A stretch of 56,577 nucleotides of DNA from an uncultured Eubacteriales bacterium (GTDB lineage Bacteria; Bacillota; Clostridia; Oscillospirales; Acutalibacteraceae), in assembly GCA_934457415.1 (NCBI GenBank), contig CAKSHM010000011.1, forward strand, positions 1 through 56,577, read 5' to 3'. The notes under the pieces were generated by a model, which worked only from the letters and a program-made list of their open reading frames with translations, did not search any database and was not told where the DNA came from. Positions 33,917 through 43,131 of this stretch are shown here, piece by piece. Positions within the stretch are counted from its first letter, which is position 1. The number at the start of each line of letters is the position of its first letter. A program made the position numbers and the translations under genes.

Positions 33917-35848
33917 ATGAAATTCAAAAAAATACTCTGTTTGCTCTTGGCGGTTTTGCTTGCGGCGGCATCATTTTCAGCCTGCGGTAAGAAGAAAAAT
34001 AAAAAACCGTCCGGCTCAAAAAAAGACAATTCTTCATGGACAGACTCTGATGAGAATTATAATTCTGATACTGACGCAGATAATTCTTCCGATCAAAAAG
34101 GCACTAATAATAATCCGTCGACAAATAATTCGGCTAACGGCAATTCTTCAAACGGGTCAATCACTTCAAACGGCACCAAGGTTGTAAGCAACAATAAAAA
34201 GCTTCTTATAAATACATCTAAAACTATAAATTCCTATTGGGACGGTGTTGGCGGCAACTATCTTACATACAGTCTTATGCCGAATAATGTAGCGGACGGC
34301 TTTAATGAAGCCTACTATGCCATGGATGCGAAAAGAATTATTCAAATGGGCTGTTCCCTTGTAAGAATATGGATGCAGGTTGACTGGATGGAACAGCGCA
34401 AAGGTGAGTATAATTTCGAAACAACTGAAATGAAGGCAATTTTTACATATATGGATACCTTCAAAAAAGCAGGTACTGATGTTCAGATTTCGTTTAACTG
34501 GCGAGGACCTGTTGACAATCCTGAATTTCAGAAATGGTTCTGCATTCCGGGCCTTACCGATCCTACGGCGAGCGCACCCGCAGATCTTGAAGCTTTCGGA
34601 AGATCCTGCTCTGCTCTTTTAAAGGAGATGTGGCGCAGAGGCTATACAAATGTAAAATATCTTACCTTCGGAAACGAACCCGATTATTCTGATTTTGAAT
34701 GCTACGGAGATCAGATGGCATATTACATGAAAATGGTAAAGGCTGTTGATAAACAGCTTCGTGCGGACGGAATAAGAAATAAGGTCGAGCTTTGGGCGGG
34801 CGAAACAACAGCCGAAAGTCAGGTAAACTGGCTGCCTGATATGGCAAAAAGCATAGATGATATTGTAGACGCTTATTCTTTTCACACCTATACTACTGTA
34901 TCCGATGAAATAGGCCCTAAGGTACAGACTGTAAAGGACGCTTCAAAAGGTAAAAAGAAGGTTTATATAACCGAATACAATGAAATGCAGCTTATCAGTA
35001 AGAATGTCCCGAAATTTATCGGCGGCTACGGCGGAATAATTATAAATTCCGCAAATGCAGGCGGTCAGGGTGTTCTTAACTGGTGTCTTAACGGAATGTA
35101 CTGCATGAGTGTAACAGGCAGACATTCTTGGACGCTTGATTCTCAGTATGATTTTTGGCATTCGCAGATTTGTTACGGAGAAGATAGGTCTGACTTCTTT
35201 AAAAACGGAAGTGTCAACACACCTTATTATTTATTTTCTATGATTTCAAGATACATTGATAAGGGTTCAAAGGTCGTTGAAACACAAATTGAGGGCGGAG
35301 AAGATTTAAGAGCTGCAACATTTGTTTCGGATAATGGGGATATTACCGTTTTGATCGAATGTGACGATTCCGATCAGGCAAGAACATTAACAATGGATTT
35401 CGGAAAGAATTTAAACAAAAAATTCTATAAGCACGTTTGGACCGATGATATTTCCTGCGATCAGAATGCAATTATTCCGCGTACGGTTGATTCTTTCAGC
35501 TGCAAAACAAGCTTTAAGGATAAAGCCGTAGATAAAAAACATTCAATAGTTATCTATACCACTAAAAAAGCGGTTATGCAGGTTGAAATGAGCGAGCCGC
35601 GCGCAATTGTAAATTTGGGAGAAACTAAACAGCTTTCCGCTAAAGTGCTTGACGGTGATTCCGATATAACATGGTCGGTGGTTTCAGGAAATGGCACCGT
35701 AGATAAAAACGGAGTATTCAAGCCTTCTGCGAATGCTTCTCAAGGCGATGTTGTAGCGGTAAAAGCAGCAACAAAAAATAAAAAAGCATACGGTATAACT
35801 CTCATTCACATAGGAGCCTATTCACATGATAACTCACATAACAGATAA
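33917..35848 (+). CDS. GH39-like (clan GH-A) glycosidase lipoprotein with C-terminal Ig-like domain
   Basis: The protein has 643 residues. RBS AAAGGAGG precedes ATG 33917. The signal ends in FSAC (Cys23), a probable lipobox, followed by an Asn/Ser/Asp-rich linker to about residue 95. The TIM-barrel domain (about 110-440) has LVRIWMQVDWMEQRKGEYNF, the acid/base Glu254 in FGNEPDY, and the probable nucleophile Glu353 in YITEYNE. The C-terminal module (about 555-640) is a Big2-like Ig fold (LGETKQLSAKVLDGDSDITW). The closest family by motif is GH39 or a related GH-A clan member. Substrate could be a beta-xyloside, beta-galactoside or other. It is tethered outside and is paired with a paralogue directly downstream. 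Confidence 0.78.
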   Translation: MKFKKILCLLLAVLLAAASFSACGKKKNKKPSGSKKDNSSWTDSDENYNSDTDADNSSDQKGTNNNPSTNNSANGNSSNGSITSNGTKVVSNNKKLLINTSKTINSYWDGVGGNYLTYSLMPNNVADGFNEAYYAMDAKRIIQMGCSLVRIWMQVDWMEQRKGEYNFETTEMKAIFTYMDTFKKAGTDVQISFNWRGPVDNPEFQKWFCIPGLTDPTASAPADLEAFGRSCSALLKEMWRRGYTNVKYLTFGNEPDYSDFECYGDQMAYYMKMVKAVDKQLRADGIRNKVELWAGETTAESQVNWLPDMAKSIDDIVDAYSFHTYTTVSDEIGPKVQTVKDASKGKKKVYITEYNEMQLISKNVPKFIGGYGGIIINSANAGGQGVLNWCLNGMYCMSVTGRHSWTLDSQYDFWHSQICYGEDRSDFFKNGSVNTPYYLFSMISRYIDKGSKVVETQIEGGEDLRAATFVSDNGDITVLIECDDSDQARTLTMDFGKNLNKKFYKHVWTDDISCDQNAIIPRTVDSFSCKTSFKDKAVDKKHSIVIYTTKKAVMQVEMSEPRAIVNLGETKQLSAKVLDGDSDITWSVVSGNGTVDKNGVFKPSANASQGDVVAVKAATKNKKAYGITLIHIGAYSHDNSHNR

Positions 35849-38411
35849 CAGCTTTTGCAACAGAAAAGATATTCCCGAACAAGGTGTAAATATAATAAAC
35901 GGTAAAGAAATTATTATAAAAGACGCCTCGGGTCATATGCTTTCGCCTCTCTGGAATTTCGACAAAAAGCTTATCACTCAGAATTCAGTTTATCAGCATG
36001 TAGATATAATGGGCGAAATGCCTGTAACATTATCTGTAGATATGCTCGAGCCGATAGATGTAAGCAGTATTATTATTGGCGGAGCATATTCAAGAAACGG
36101 TGATTTATGCACCTCGGAATATGAAATTTATTTATCCGAAGATGAAGTGACCTTGTTTGAGCAAGCCAATAAAATCGTTTATTACAATAATGACGGTGTT
36201 TGGGACAGAACTCAAATAGGAAAGGGCTCTTTGCAGCTTTTCACTTTTGAAAATTCAGTTTTCGGACGCTTTATCGGAGTTAAAATCCTTAAATCCAATC
36301 CGACTGACGGAATAATCCGTTTTGCCAGACTTGAGGTATACAGTAAAAAATATAATAAACAGCATTCTGTTCTTAAAAGCTTAGGTGAAAATATTTTATC
36401 TCAGGCAACGCTGAGAGAAGTAAAATTTGAAGAAAACGGAATAAGAAGCAGAAATATTTGGCCTCTTTACGGCGAATGGAACGATATAGTTGACGGAGTT
36501 TTCGGAAATCCTCTAAAAATGATTAAGCTTGGCTTGGGTAACAGCCCTGCTTGCTTTAACTATAGTTTAAAAGAGGATAGCACACCTTCTTTTGCGGTAA
36601 TATCCGGTATAAGTAAAAATGTCCCGGAAATAAAGCTGTTTGCAAGCGATAATGAAGAGCTTTTATTTGAAAGTCCGATTGTAATTACCGATAAAAAAAT
36701 TAAATATGAATTTGAAAATGAATGGACATTAAACTTTGCAACCGCTTCTTCAAATTCGGTTAAATATTTCGGAGTGCGAATAGTTCCTGAATCTTCGGAT
36801 GATTGTATTATTTTAGATCAGATCGCGCTCATTGATTCGGTCAACAAGGTTAATGTTGTTACAGAGGAGCATTTAAATGAAGATTATTTCGGAAACGGAG
36901 CAAATATAGTTCCTTTCAATTTAATGAAGAGCAATACAGGAATAGGATTTACCAAGGCGCATTTTGCACGCGATGTCAGAAATATGGCAGCAATTAAGCC
37001 GTCTATTGTTCGAATTTGGGCGCAGATTGACTGGATGGAAAAAGAAAAGGGCGTTTATGATTTTGATACTCAGGAGATGGACGCTTTGGTTGAATATGCA
37101 AGCGCTTTAAAGGAAATCGGTACGGAAATAGAATTAACTTTTTCTTGGAAAGTAGGTGCCGCCGCTCAGAGCTGGTACAGTATACCGGGAGTCGAAGCGG
37201 TCAACAGCGCTCCGAGGGATATTGAGGCCTATGCAGAATCCTGCTGTAAGCTTTATGAGTATTTTTGGAGTAAGGGCCTTGATAATGTAAAATACCTTTC
37301 AGTCGCAAATGAGCCCGGAGGCTGCGGCGATTTCCAGTGTGTCGGAGATCCTAAAAAATATTTTTCAGATACTATCAGGGTTCTTGACCGTAAACTCCGT
37401 GAAAAAGGAATAAGAGATAAGGTTAAAATCTGGGGTCCAGAGGCAAGCGAGGGCATTGAGTATACAGAGCTTTGCGCCAACAGCCTTTCCGACTGTATAG
37501 ACTGTTACACCCAGCATTGGTATATGCCCACCCCTGAAGAAGTTTATAAAAAAACAAAATATCTGATAGGATTAGGTGCTTCACCCTTTATGATTACAGA
37601 ATGCTGGGAAAATGATGACGGTGCTAAAGCATGGGGCAGAAGTCTTGCGGGATATGTTATAAATTGCGCTAACGCGGGCGGTTCGGGCGTTGTGATGTGG
37701 ACAATGCACGGAATAAAATCCATGTCCGATTATAAAACAAACTCATGGCCGCTTGAGGGACATCAGAATCTTTGGTGGTCTCAATTAAACGGCGGAAAAT
37801 ACAACTATATCTATTATGATTTCGGAATGCTTTGCAGATATATTCCTGCTCATAGCAAAACTCTTAAAACGGTAAACAATTCTCCCGATATGAGAATAGC
37901 CGCATTTGAAACCGCGGACGGGGAATATACGATTGTTACCGAGACTAAAAAAACCGAAGCGCCGAGAGCTCTCAGATTTAATTTTGATAAGTCTGTTAAT
38001 AGAACTTTTTATAAGCTTTCTTATATTCCTGCAAAGGACAATATTCCGGAACTGTGCGGAATCCTTCCGACTGTCAGAAAGGAAATCAAATGCTCTGATT
38101 TTCTTTATGATGAGGATGTTACCAAAGAGTATTCGGTAAGTGTTTATACAACTGTTAAGCCGGCATTACAGGTAAGAATTTCTCAGGTTTTTGCAGAGCT
38201 TAAGGCAGGAGAAAAACTTAAACTGGATGCAGATATTATTGACGGCGATGACAAAATTATCTGGAGTGTTAAAGAGGGCAGAGGAAAAATTTCCGAAAAC
38301 GGATTATTTACTGCTCCTTCAGATGCTTCGGCAGGCGAGGTTTACGCTATTAAAGCCGAATGCACCTCAGATAACACAGCTTATAACATTTGTATTGTTA
38401 CAATAATTTAA
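35826..38411 (+). CDS. GH39-like glycosidase with N-terminal discoidin-like module, no signal peptide
   Basis: The protein has 861 residues. The start is fixed by AGGAG at 35812-35816, 9 bases before ATG 35826; the gene overlaps the previous one by 23 bases in another frame. The N terminus (MITHITDNSFCNRKD) is not a signal peptide, so the enzyme should stay in the cytoplasm unless exported another way. An F5/8-like module (about 50-180, containing SEYEIYLSEDEV) and a second beta region precede a barrel (about 355-700). The barrel has IVRIWAQIDWMEKEKGVYDF, acid/base Glu496 in VANEPGG and nucleophile Glu592 in MITECWE. A Big2-like module (about 780-861) closes the chain. It is a tandem paralogue of the lipoprotein upstream. 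Confidence 0.78.
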   Translation: MITHITDNSFCNRKDIPEQGVNIINGKEIIIKDASGHMLSPLWNFDKKLITQNSVYQHVDIMGEMPVTLSVDMLEPIDVSSIIIGGAYSRNGDLCTSEYEIYLSEDEVTLFEQANKIVYYNNDGVWDRTQIGKGSLQLFTFENSVFGRFIGVKILKSNPTDGIIRFARLEVYSKKYNKQHSVLKSLGENILSQATLREVKFEENGIRSRNIWPLYGEWNDIVDGVFGNPLKMIKLGLGNSPACFNYSLKEDSTPSFAVISGISKNVPEIKLFASDNEELLFESPIVITDKKIKYEFENEWTLNFATASSNSVKYFGVRIVPESSDDCIILDQIALIDSVNKVNVVTEEHLNEDYFGNGANIVPFNLMKSNTGIGFTKAHFARDVRNMAAIKPSIVRIWAQIDWMEKEKGVYDFDTQEMDALVEYASALKEIGTEIELTFSWKVGAAAQSWYSIPGVEAVNSAPRDIEAYAESCCKLYEYFWSKGLDNVKYLSVANEPGGCGDFQCVGDPKKYFSDTIRVLDRKLREKGIRDKVKIWGPEASEGIEYTELCANSLSDCIDCYTQHWYMPTPEEVYKKTKYLIGLGASPFMITECWENDDGAKAWGRSLAGYVINCANAGGSGVVMWTMHGIKSMSDYKTNSWPLEGHQNLWWSQLNGGKYNYIYYDFGMLCRYIPAHSKTLKTVNNSPDMRIAAFETADGEYTIVTETKKTEAPRALRFNFDKSVNRTFYKLSYIPAKDNIPELCGILPTVRKEIKCSDFLYDEDVTKEYSVSVYTTVKPALQVRISQVFAELKAGEKLKLDADIIDGDDKIIWSVKEGRGKISENGLFTAPSDASAGEVYAIKAECTSDNTAYNICIVTII

Positions 38412-38440
38412 AGGTCTAATCTTGAGAAGGGATTATAATT

Positions 38441-41293
38441 ATGAAACATTTTAAAAAAGCGATATGTCTTTTAACATCGGCAGTTCTTGCTTTATCCTCT
38501 TCTGCTTTTTCAGGCAGTCTTGCAGCTTTTGCCGAAAGCGAAAATGAAAAAGCTCCGGAAATTTCGAGCGCAGGCGATTATCTTTCATACTATAATTCCG
38601 TATGCAATGAAAAAAGGGCTGAAAATACAATTTCCCTTTTATATTCTTCTGCTATAGATCGGAGCGGTCAGACTTATGGATACAACGGAACCGAATATCC
38701 TGTAATCAATGAAACCGATAATTTTCTTGAATGGAATTTCAATGTTGAAAGCGAAGCTGTCTACAGCTTGGGAATTTCTTATATTCCCTTAAAATCCGAC
38801 AATGGGAATGATATTACTTTTTCTTTTTTGACCGACGGCGGATTTGCTTATACTGATTGTAAGTCTTTTACGCTTCGCAGAATGTATAAAAACCTTTCTG
38901 ATAAGATCACAACTTCAAAAAACGGCGACGATATCAAGCCTGAGCAGGTTCAGGCGGAAGACCTTATTACAGCGAATATTTATGATATGGAAGGAATGTT
39001 TTCCGAGCCTTATCTGCTAAAGCTTTCGAAAGGCAATCATTCGATAAGGATAAAGCATTATGACGGAGACTTCGCTGTCAGCGAAATAACTCTTAAAGCC
39101 TCAAAAAAGACCTTATCCTATTCCGATTATATTAAACAGTTTTCAAACCTTAATATAAAAGGAAAAACAGAAATCCTTCAGGCAGAAAAAGCCACACTTA
39201 AAAACAGTTCGGTTTTATACCCAACATATGATAATTCTACATGCGAGGTAACGCCGAACAGCTGCAGCAATGTTAAGCTTAATACTATAGGTCAGGAAAA
39301 CTGGAATTTAAACGGTCAGACAATTTACTGGGAAGTGCCTGTTAAAAAAGAAGGGCTTTATAAAATAAGCTTTCATGCAAATCAGGATTTCAAACCCAGT
39401 CTTGATTCTTACAGAACCTTGACAGTAAACGGAGAGGTGCCTTTTAAAGAAGCGGAAAGCATTGCTTTTTCAAGCTCGGGAGGCTGGTACAATAAAACAT
39501 TCGGAGACGATAATCCTTATCTTCTTCATTTAAAACAGGGCGACATTCTCGGACTTACGGTCACAACCGGAGAAATGAGCAAAATCATAAGAGAAATAAG
39601 ATCAACTGTTTTAAATCTCAATAAGGTTTATCGCTCGGTGGTAACAATAACCGGCAGCAGTCCGGATAAATATCAGGATTACTCACTTGAAAAAAGATTG
39701 CCGAATCTTGTGAACGATTTAAATGCGAATATTGCCGCTCTTAAAAGCACTGAGAAAGAAATCATTAAAATACTCGGAACTACGGGCGGTCAGACTTCGA
39801 TTATTAAAAGAGTATATCAGGATCTCGATACGCTCGCATCGGACACTTACTATGTTCCGCAGAAAATAGGACTCTTAAGCGGAGCTATAGAAGATTTGGG
39901 AAGCATAGTTACAACTATTTCAGAACAGCCGTTAGAGCTTGACAGTATCTCATTTACACCTTCCGATGAAAAAATTGTCGAAATAAAGAAAAACTTCTTT
40001 GAAAAAATAGTTTTCAATTTAAAAAGATTTGTTTACTCATTCAAAAATGATAAGAGTGAAAACAATAAAACCTCGGCAAAAACAATAAAGGTTTGGGCGG
40101 CAACCGGCAGAGATCAGGCTCAAATTCTTGAAAATATGATTAACGATACTTTTGAAGAAAAGTACGGAATAAATGTAGAGCTTAGTCTTGTTGGCTCGGG
40201 AACCAATCTTAAAGAGGCTACAATTGCGGGAAAAGGACCCGACGTTTCTTTAATGATTGATCAGAAAACTCCTATTGAGCTTGCAGTCAGGGGTGCGCTT
40301 GTTGATTTATCTAAATATGACTTTTCTCAAATAAAAGGCGAAACAGAGGCTTCGGCTTGGAAACCCTTTGAGTATAAAGGAGGGGTTTATGCCGTTCCGG
40401 AAACTCAGGTCTTTAATGTAATATTTTACAGAACCGATGTTTTTGAATCACTGAATCTTCAGCCGCCTAAAACTTGGGAAGAATTTTACAGCACTCTTGA
40501 AATATTGCAGAGAAATAATCTTGAAGTCGGTATTCAGGAAGTCGATTCAGGTAATGCCGGTGTTTCAGCAGGTATAGCGACTTTTAATATGTTCCTTTTC
40601 CAAAACGGCGGAGATTATTTTAACAAAAATTTCTCAAAGACAAGGTTTGACGAGGAAGTGGCATACAAATCGTTTTCCGATTGGATAAATCTTTATAAAA
40701 AATATAAGCTTGACCGAGATTTCAACTTCTTCAACAGATTCAGAAACGGCGAAATGCCGCTTGCAATTTCGGGCTACAGTTCATATTTCCAGTTAAAAGG
40801 AGCGGCTCCGGAAATAAACGGTCTCTGGTCATTTGCAGAGGTGCCCGGAACTGTTAAGAGCGACGGAACAATTGACCGTTCTCAGTCTTCTACGGTGACC
40901 GGCTCGGTAATCTTAAAGGGAGCAGAAAACAGAGGAGTTGTCAAAGAAGCCGTTGAATTTGTAAAATGGTGGACATCTTCTCAAAGTCAGACGCGTTACG
41001 GAGACGAGCTTGAAGCAAGTCTCGGTATAACAGCGCGTTATACTCCCGCAAACAAGGTTGCTCTTAATAATCTCGGATGGACAAAAGAAGAAAAAACAGT
41101 GCTTTTAAGTGCCCTTAAAAACAGCAAAAACACAAATGAAATTCCCGGAAGTTATATGATTTCAAGGTCGCTAACAAATGCTATGCGTTCGGTGCTTGAC
41201 GATACTTATACGGCTCGCAGAGCACTTATAGTTTATAACTATGATATGAATAACGAAATAACAAGAAAAAGAAACGAATTCGGAATAAAGTGA
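38441..41293 (+). CDS. Very large modular solute-binding protein, cluster B paralogue
   Basis: The protein has 950 residues. RBS GAGAAGGGA precedes ATG 38441. The signal peptide (about 1-31) ends near LAAFAES, with no lipobox. The order matches the cluster A protein: a jelly-roll-like module (about 40-220), a second one (about 240-410, with GQTIYWEVPVKKEGLYKI), coiled-coil-like helices (about 416-500), an amphipathic stretch NFFEKIVFNLKRFVYSF, and an SBP domain from about 547 (GRDQAQILENMI, GPDVSLMI, LAVRGALVDLSKYD). The C terminus NNEITRKRNEFGIK parallels NNEIERKREEFGL of the paralogue. Permease pair 1 follows one base later. The extra modules may bind the polysaccharide or cell wall and hold the receptor near the membrane without a lipid anchor; that is inference. 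Confidence 0.82.
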   Translation: MKHFKKAICLLTSAVLALSSSAFSGSLAAFAESENEKAPEISSAGDYLSYYNSVCNEKRAENTISLLYSSAIDRSGQTYGYNGTEYPVINETDNFLEWNFNVESEAVYSLGISYIPLKSDNGNDITFSFLTDGGFAYTDCKSFTLRRMYKNLSDKITTSKNGDDIKPEQVQAEDLITANIYDMEGMFSEPYLLKLSKGNHSIRIKHYDGDFAVSEITLKASKKTLSYSDYIKQFSNLNIKGKTEILQAEKATLKNSSVLYPTYDNSTCEVTPNSCSNVKLNTIGQENWNLNGQTIYWEVPVKKEGLYKISFHANQDFKPSLDSYRTLTVNGEVPFKEAESIAFSSSGGWYNKTFGDDNPYLLHLKQGDILGLTVTTGEMSKIIREIRSTVLNLNKVYRSVVTITGSSPDKYQDYSLEKRLPNLVNDLNANIAALKSTEKEIIKILGTTGGQTSIIKRVYQDLDTLASDTYYVPQKIGLLSGAIEDLGSIVTTISEQPLELDSISFTPSDEKIVEIKKNFFEKIVFNLKRFVYSFKNDKSENNKTSAKTIKVWAATGRDQAQILENMINDTFEEKYGINVELSLVGSGTNLKEATIAGKGPDVSLMIDQKTPIELAVRGALVDLSKYDFSQIKGETEASAWKPFEYKGGVYAVPETQVFNVIFYRTDVFESLNLQPPKTWEEFYSTLEILQRNNLEVGIQEVDSGNAGVSAGIATFNMFLFQNGGDYFNKNFSKTRFDEEVAYKSFSDWINLYKKYKLDRDFNFFNRFRNGEMPLAISGYSSYFQLKGAAPEINGLWSFAEVPGTVKSDGTIDRSQSSTVTGSVILKGAENRGVVKEAVEFVKWWTSSQSQTRYGDELEASLGITARYTPANKVALNNLGWTKEEKTVLLSALKNSKNTNEIPGSYMISRSLTNAMRSVLDDTYTARRALIVYNYDMNNEITRKRNEFGIK

Positions 41294-41294
41294 G

Positions 41295-42203
41295 ATGGCA
41301 GATATGAAAAAAATTCAAATTACCGGTAAGACGCGAATAAAGCTTGCGTACTATTCTATGCTCGCGCCTTTTCTTATCGCATTTTTACTTTTTATGGTTA
41401 TTCCGATAATTTCGGCAATTGTTTTAAGCTTTACTGATTTTAATATGCTGCAGTGGCCTCATTTTGTGGGATTCAGTAACTACACACGTATGTTTACTGA
41501 AGATGAAATCTTTATGAAAGCTCTCAGCAACACTTTGATAATGGCGCTGATTGTCGGTCCTGTTGGATATATTCTAAGCTTTGTAACGGCTTGGCTTATA
41601 AACGAGCTTAATCATACGGCAAAAACAATTGTGACCTTTATGGTTTATTCGCCTGCACTTGCCGGAAATGTGTATTTTATATGGAAATACATTTTCTCAG
41701 CCGATGAACGAGGATTTTTAAATAACCTTTTAATAAATCTCGGTGTAACAAGTGAGCCTATTGCATGGCTTTCAGATACGAGATATATGATGGGTGCGGT
41801 AATAGTGGTTTCATTGTGGATGAGCTTCGGTGTAGGATTTCTTTCGTTCATTGCGGCTCTTAAAGCTCTTGACAGAAGCTACTATGAGGCGGCAGCTATA
41901 GACGGACTTAAAAACAGATGGCAGGAGCTTTATTATGTAACATTTCCTCAGCTCGGACCTCAGCTTTTGTTCGGCGCGATACTTTCTATATCGTCCGCTT
42001 TTGCTACGGGAGCGGTCAATAATGAGCTTACGGGATTTCCGAGTACAAATTATACAACCCATACGCTTCTTCTGCACATAATTGATTACGGCTCTTCAAG
42101 ATATGAAATGGGTTATGCTTCGGCATTGGCAGTAATTTTATTCTTGCTTATGCTTCTTTCATGGAAATTTATTCAAAGGCTGCTCAGCAGTTTTACCGAT
42201 TAA
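41295..42203 (+). CDS. Sugar ABC transporter permease, MalF/UgpA type (pair 1)
   Basis: The protein has 302 residues. ATG 41295 lies one base after the stop of the large binding protein; ATG 41304 is an alternative start three codons in. Six membrane helices are predicted, and the EAA loop is YYEAAAIDGLKNRWQELYYV. GFPSTNYTTHTLLLHIIDYG near the C terminus is nearly identical in pattern to the cluster A permease at 6915. It makes a channel with 42220-43113 for the large binding protein. Confidence 0.9.
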   Translation: MADMKKIQITGKTRIKLAYYSMLAPFLIAFLLFMVIPIISAIVLSFTDFNMLQWPHFVGFSNYTRMFTEDEIFMKALSNTLIMALIVGPVGYILSFVTAWLINELNHTAKTIVTFMVYSPALAGNVYFIWKYIFSADERGFLNNLLINLGVTSEPIAWLSDTRYMMGAVIVVSLWMSFGVGFLSFIAALKALDRSYYEAAAIDGLKNRWQELYYVTFPQLGPQLLFGAILSISSAFATGAVNNELTGFPSTNYTTHTLLLHIIDYGSSRYEMGYASALAVILFLLMLLSWKFIQRLLSSFTD

Positions 42204-42219
42204 GGAGGGATGAACTTTT

Positions 42220-43113
42220 ATGCAGAGTGCGGTTAAATTTAAAAAAAGAAAAATTTTTAAATATAATCCTAAGAAAAGGCTTTCAAGGTCGCGTTTCGGA
42301 AATTTAACGGTTTTAATATGTCTAGCGCTCTTTTCGGCTTTTATGATTTTGCCGATGGTTTATGCGGTAGTTCAGTCCTTGAAGCCAATGGAAGAAATAT
42401 TTGCTTTCCCTCCGAAATTTTATGTCAGGAATCCCACATTAGATAACTTTAAGCAAATGTTTAAGCTTGCTAATAATCTCACAGTGCCGTTTTTAAGATA
42501 TCTCAGCAACAGTTTATTTGTAGCTGTTGTTACAACCGCACTTTATGTTGTAGTTGCCAGTCTTGCGGCCTATCCTTTGGCAAAGGCAAAATACAAGGGA
42601 GTAAGGATTATTTCAAGACTTATAGTTGTTGCTATGCTTTTCAGAGGCGAGGTTACTGCAATTCCGAGATATATAATAATTGCTAAGCTCGGAATGATAG
42701 ATACATATTGGTCGATAATAATACCTGCTTTATCGGCAACGATGGGTGTATATCTTGTTCAGCAGTTTATTTTAACGGCTGTTCCTGACTCAACCTTGGA
42801 GGCAGCAAGAATTGACGGTGCCGGAGAATACAGAATTTTCTTTTCTATTGTTCTTCCGAGTATTAAACCTGCAATTCTTACAATGATTATTTTTACCTTC
42901 CAAGGAATATGGAATGATACCGGAACAAACTTTATTTTCAGTGAAAGCTTAAAACAGCTTCCGGCGGTTCTTTCTTCGATTTCGACAGGCGGATTGGCAA
43001 GATCCGGAGCTTCTGCTGCGGTAAGTGTAGTGTTGATGATTCCGCCGATATTGGTATTTCTTTATTCCCAGAGTTCAATAATGGATACTATGTCACATTC
43101 CGGATTAAAGTAA
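42220..43113 (+). CDS. Sugar ABC transporter permease, MalG/UgpE type (pair 1)
   Basis: The protein has 297 residues, the same length as its cluster A homologue. RBS AAGGAGGGATG precedes ATG 42220. A basic N-terminal arm (KFKKRKIFKYNPKKRLSRSR) precedes the first helix. The EAA loop is TLEAARIDGAGEYRIFFSIV. The FQGIWNDTGTNFIFSESL block and the end MDTMSHSGLK are shared with the 7853 gene. It partners 41295-42203. Confidence 0.9.
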   Translation: MQSAVKFKKRKIFKYNPKKRLSRSRFGNLTVLICLALFSAFMILPMVYAVVQSLKPMEEIFAFPPKFYVRNPTLDNFKQMFKLANNLTVPFLRYLSNSLFVAVVTTALYVVVASLAAYPLAKAKYKGVRIISRLIVVAMLFRGEVTAIPRYIIIAKLGMIDTYWSIIIPALSATMGVYLVQQFILTAVPDSTLEAARIDGAGEYRIFFSIVLPSIKPAILTMIIFTFQGIWNDTGTNFIFSESLKQLPAVLSSISTGGLARSGASAAVSVVLMIPPILVFLYSQSSIMDTMSHSGLK

Positions 43114-43131
43114 TCTGAAAGGAGTATATAA

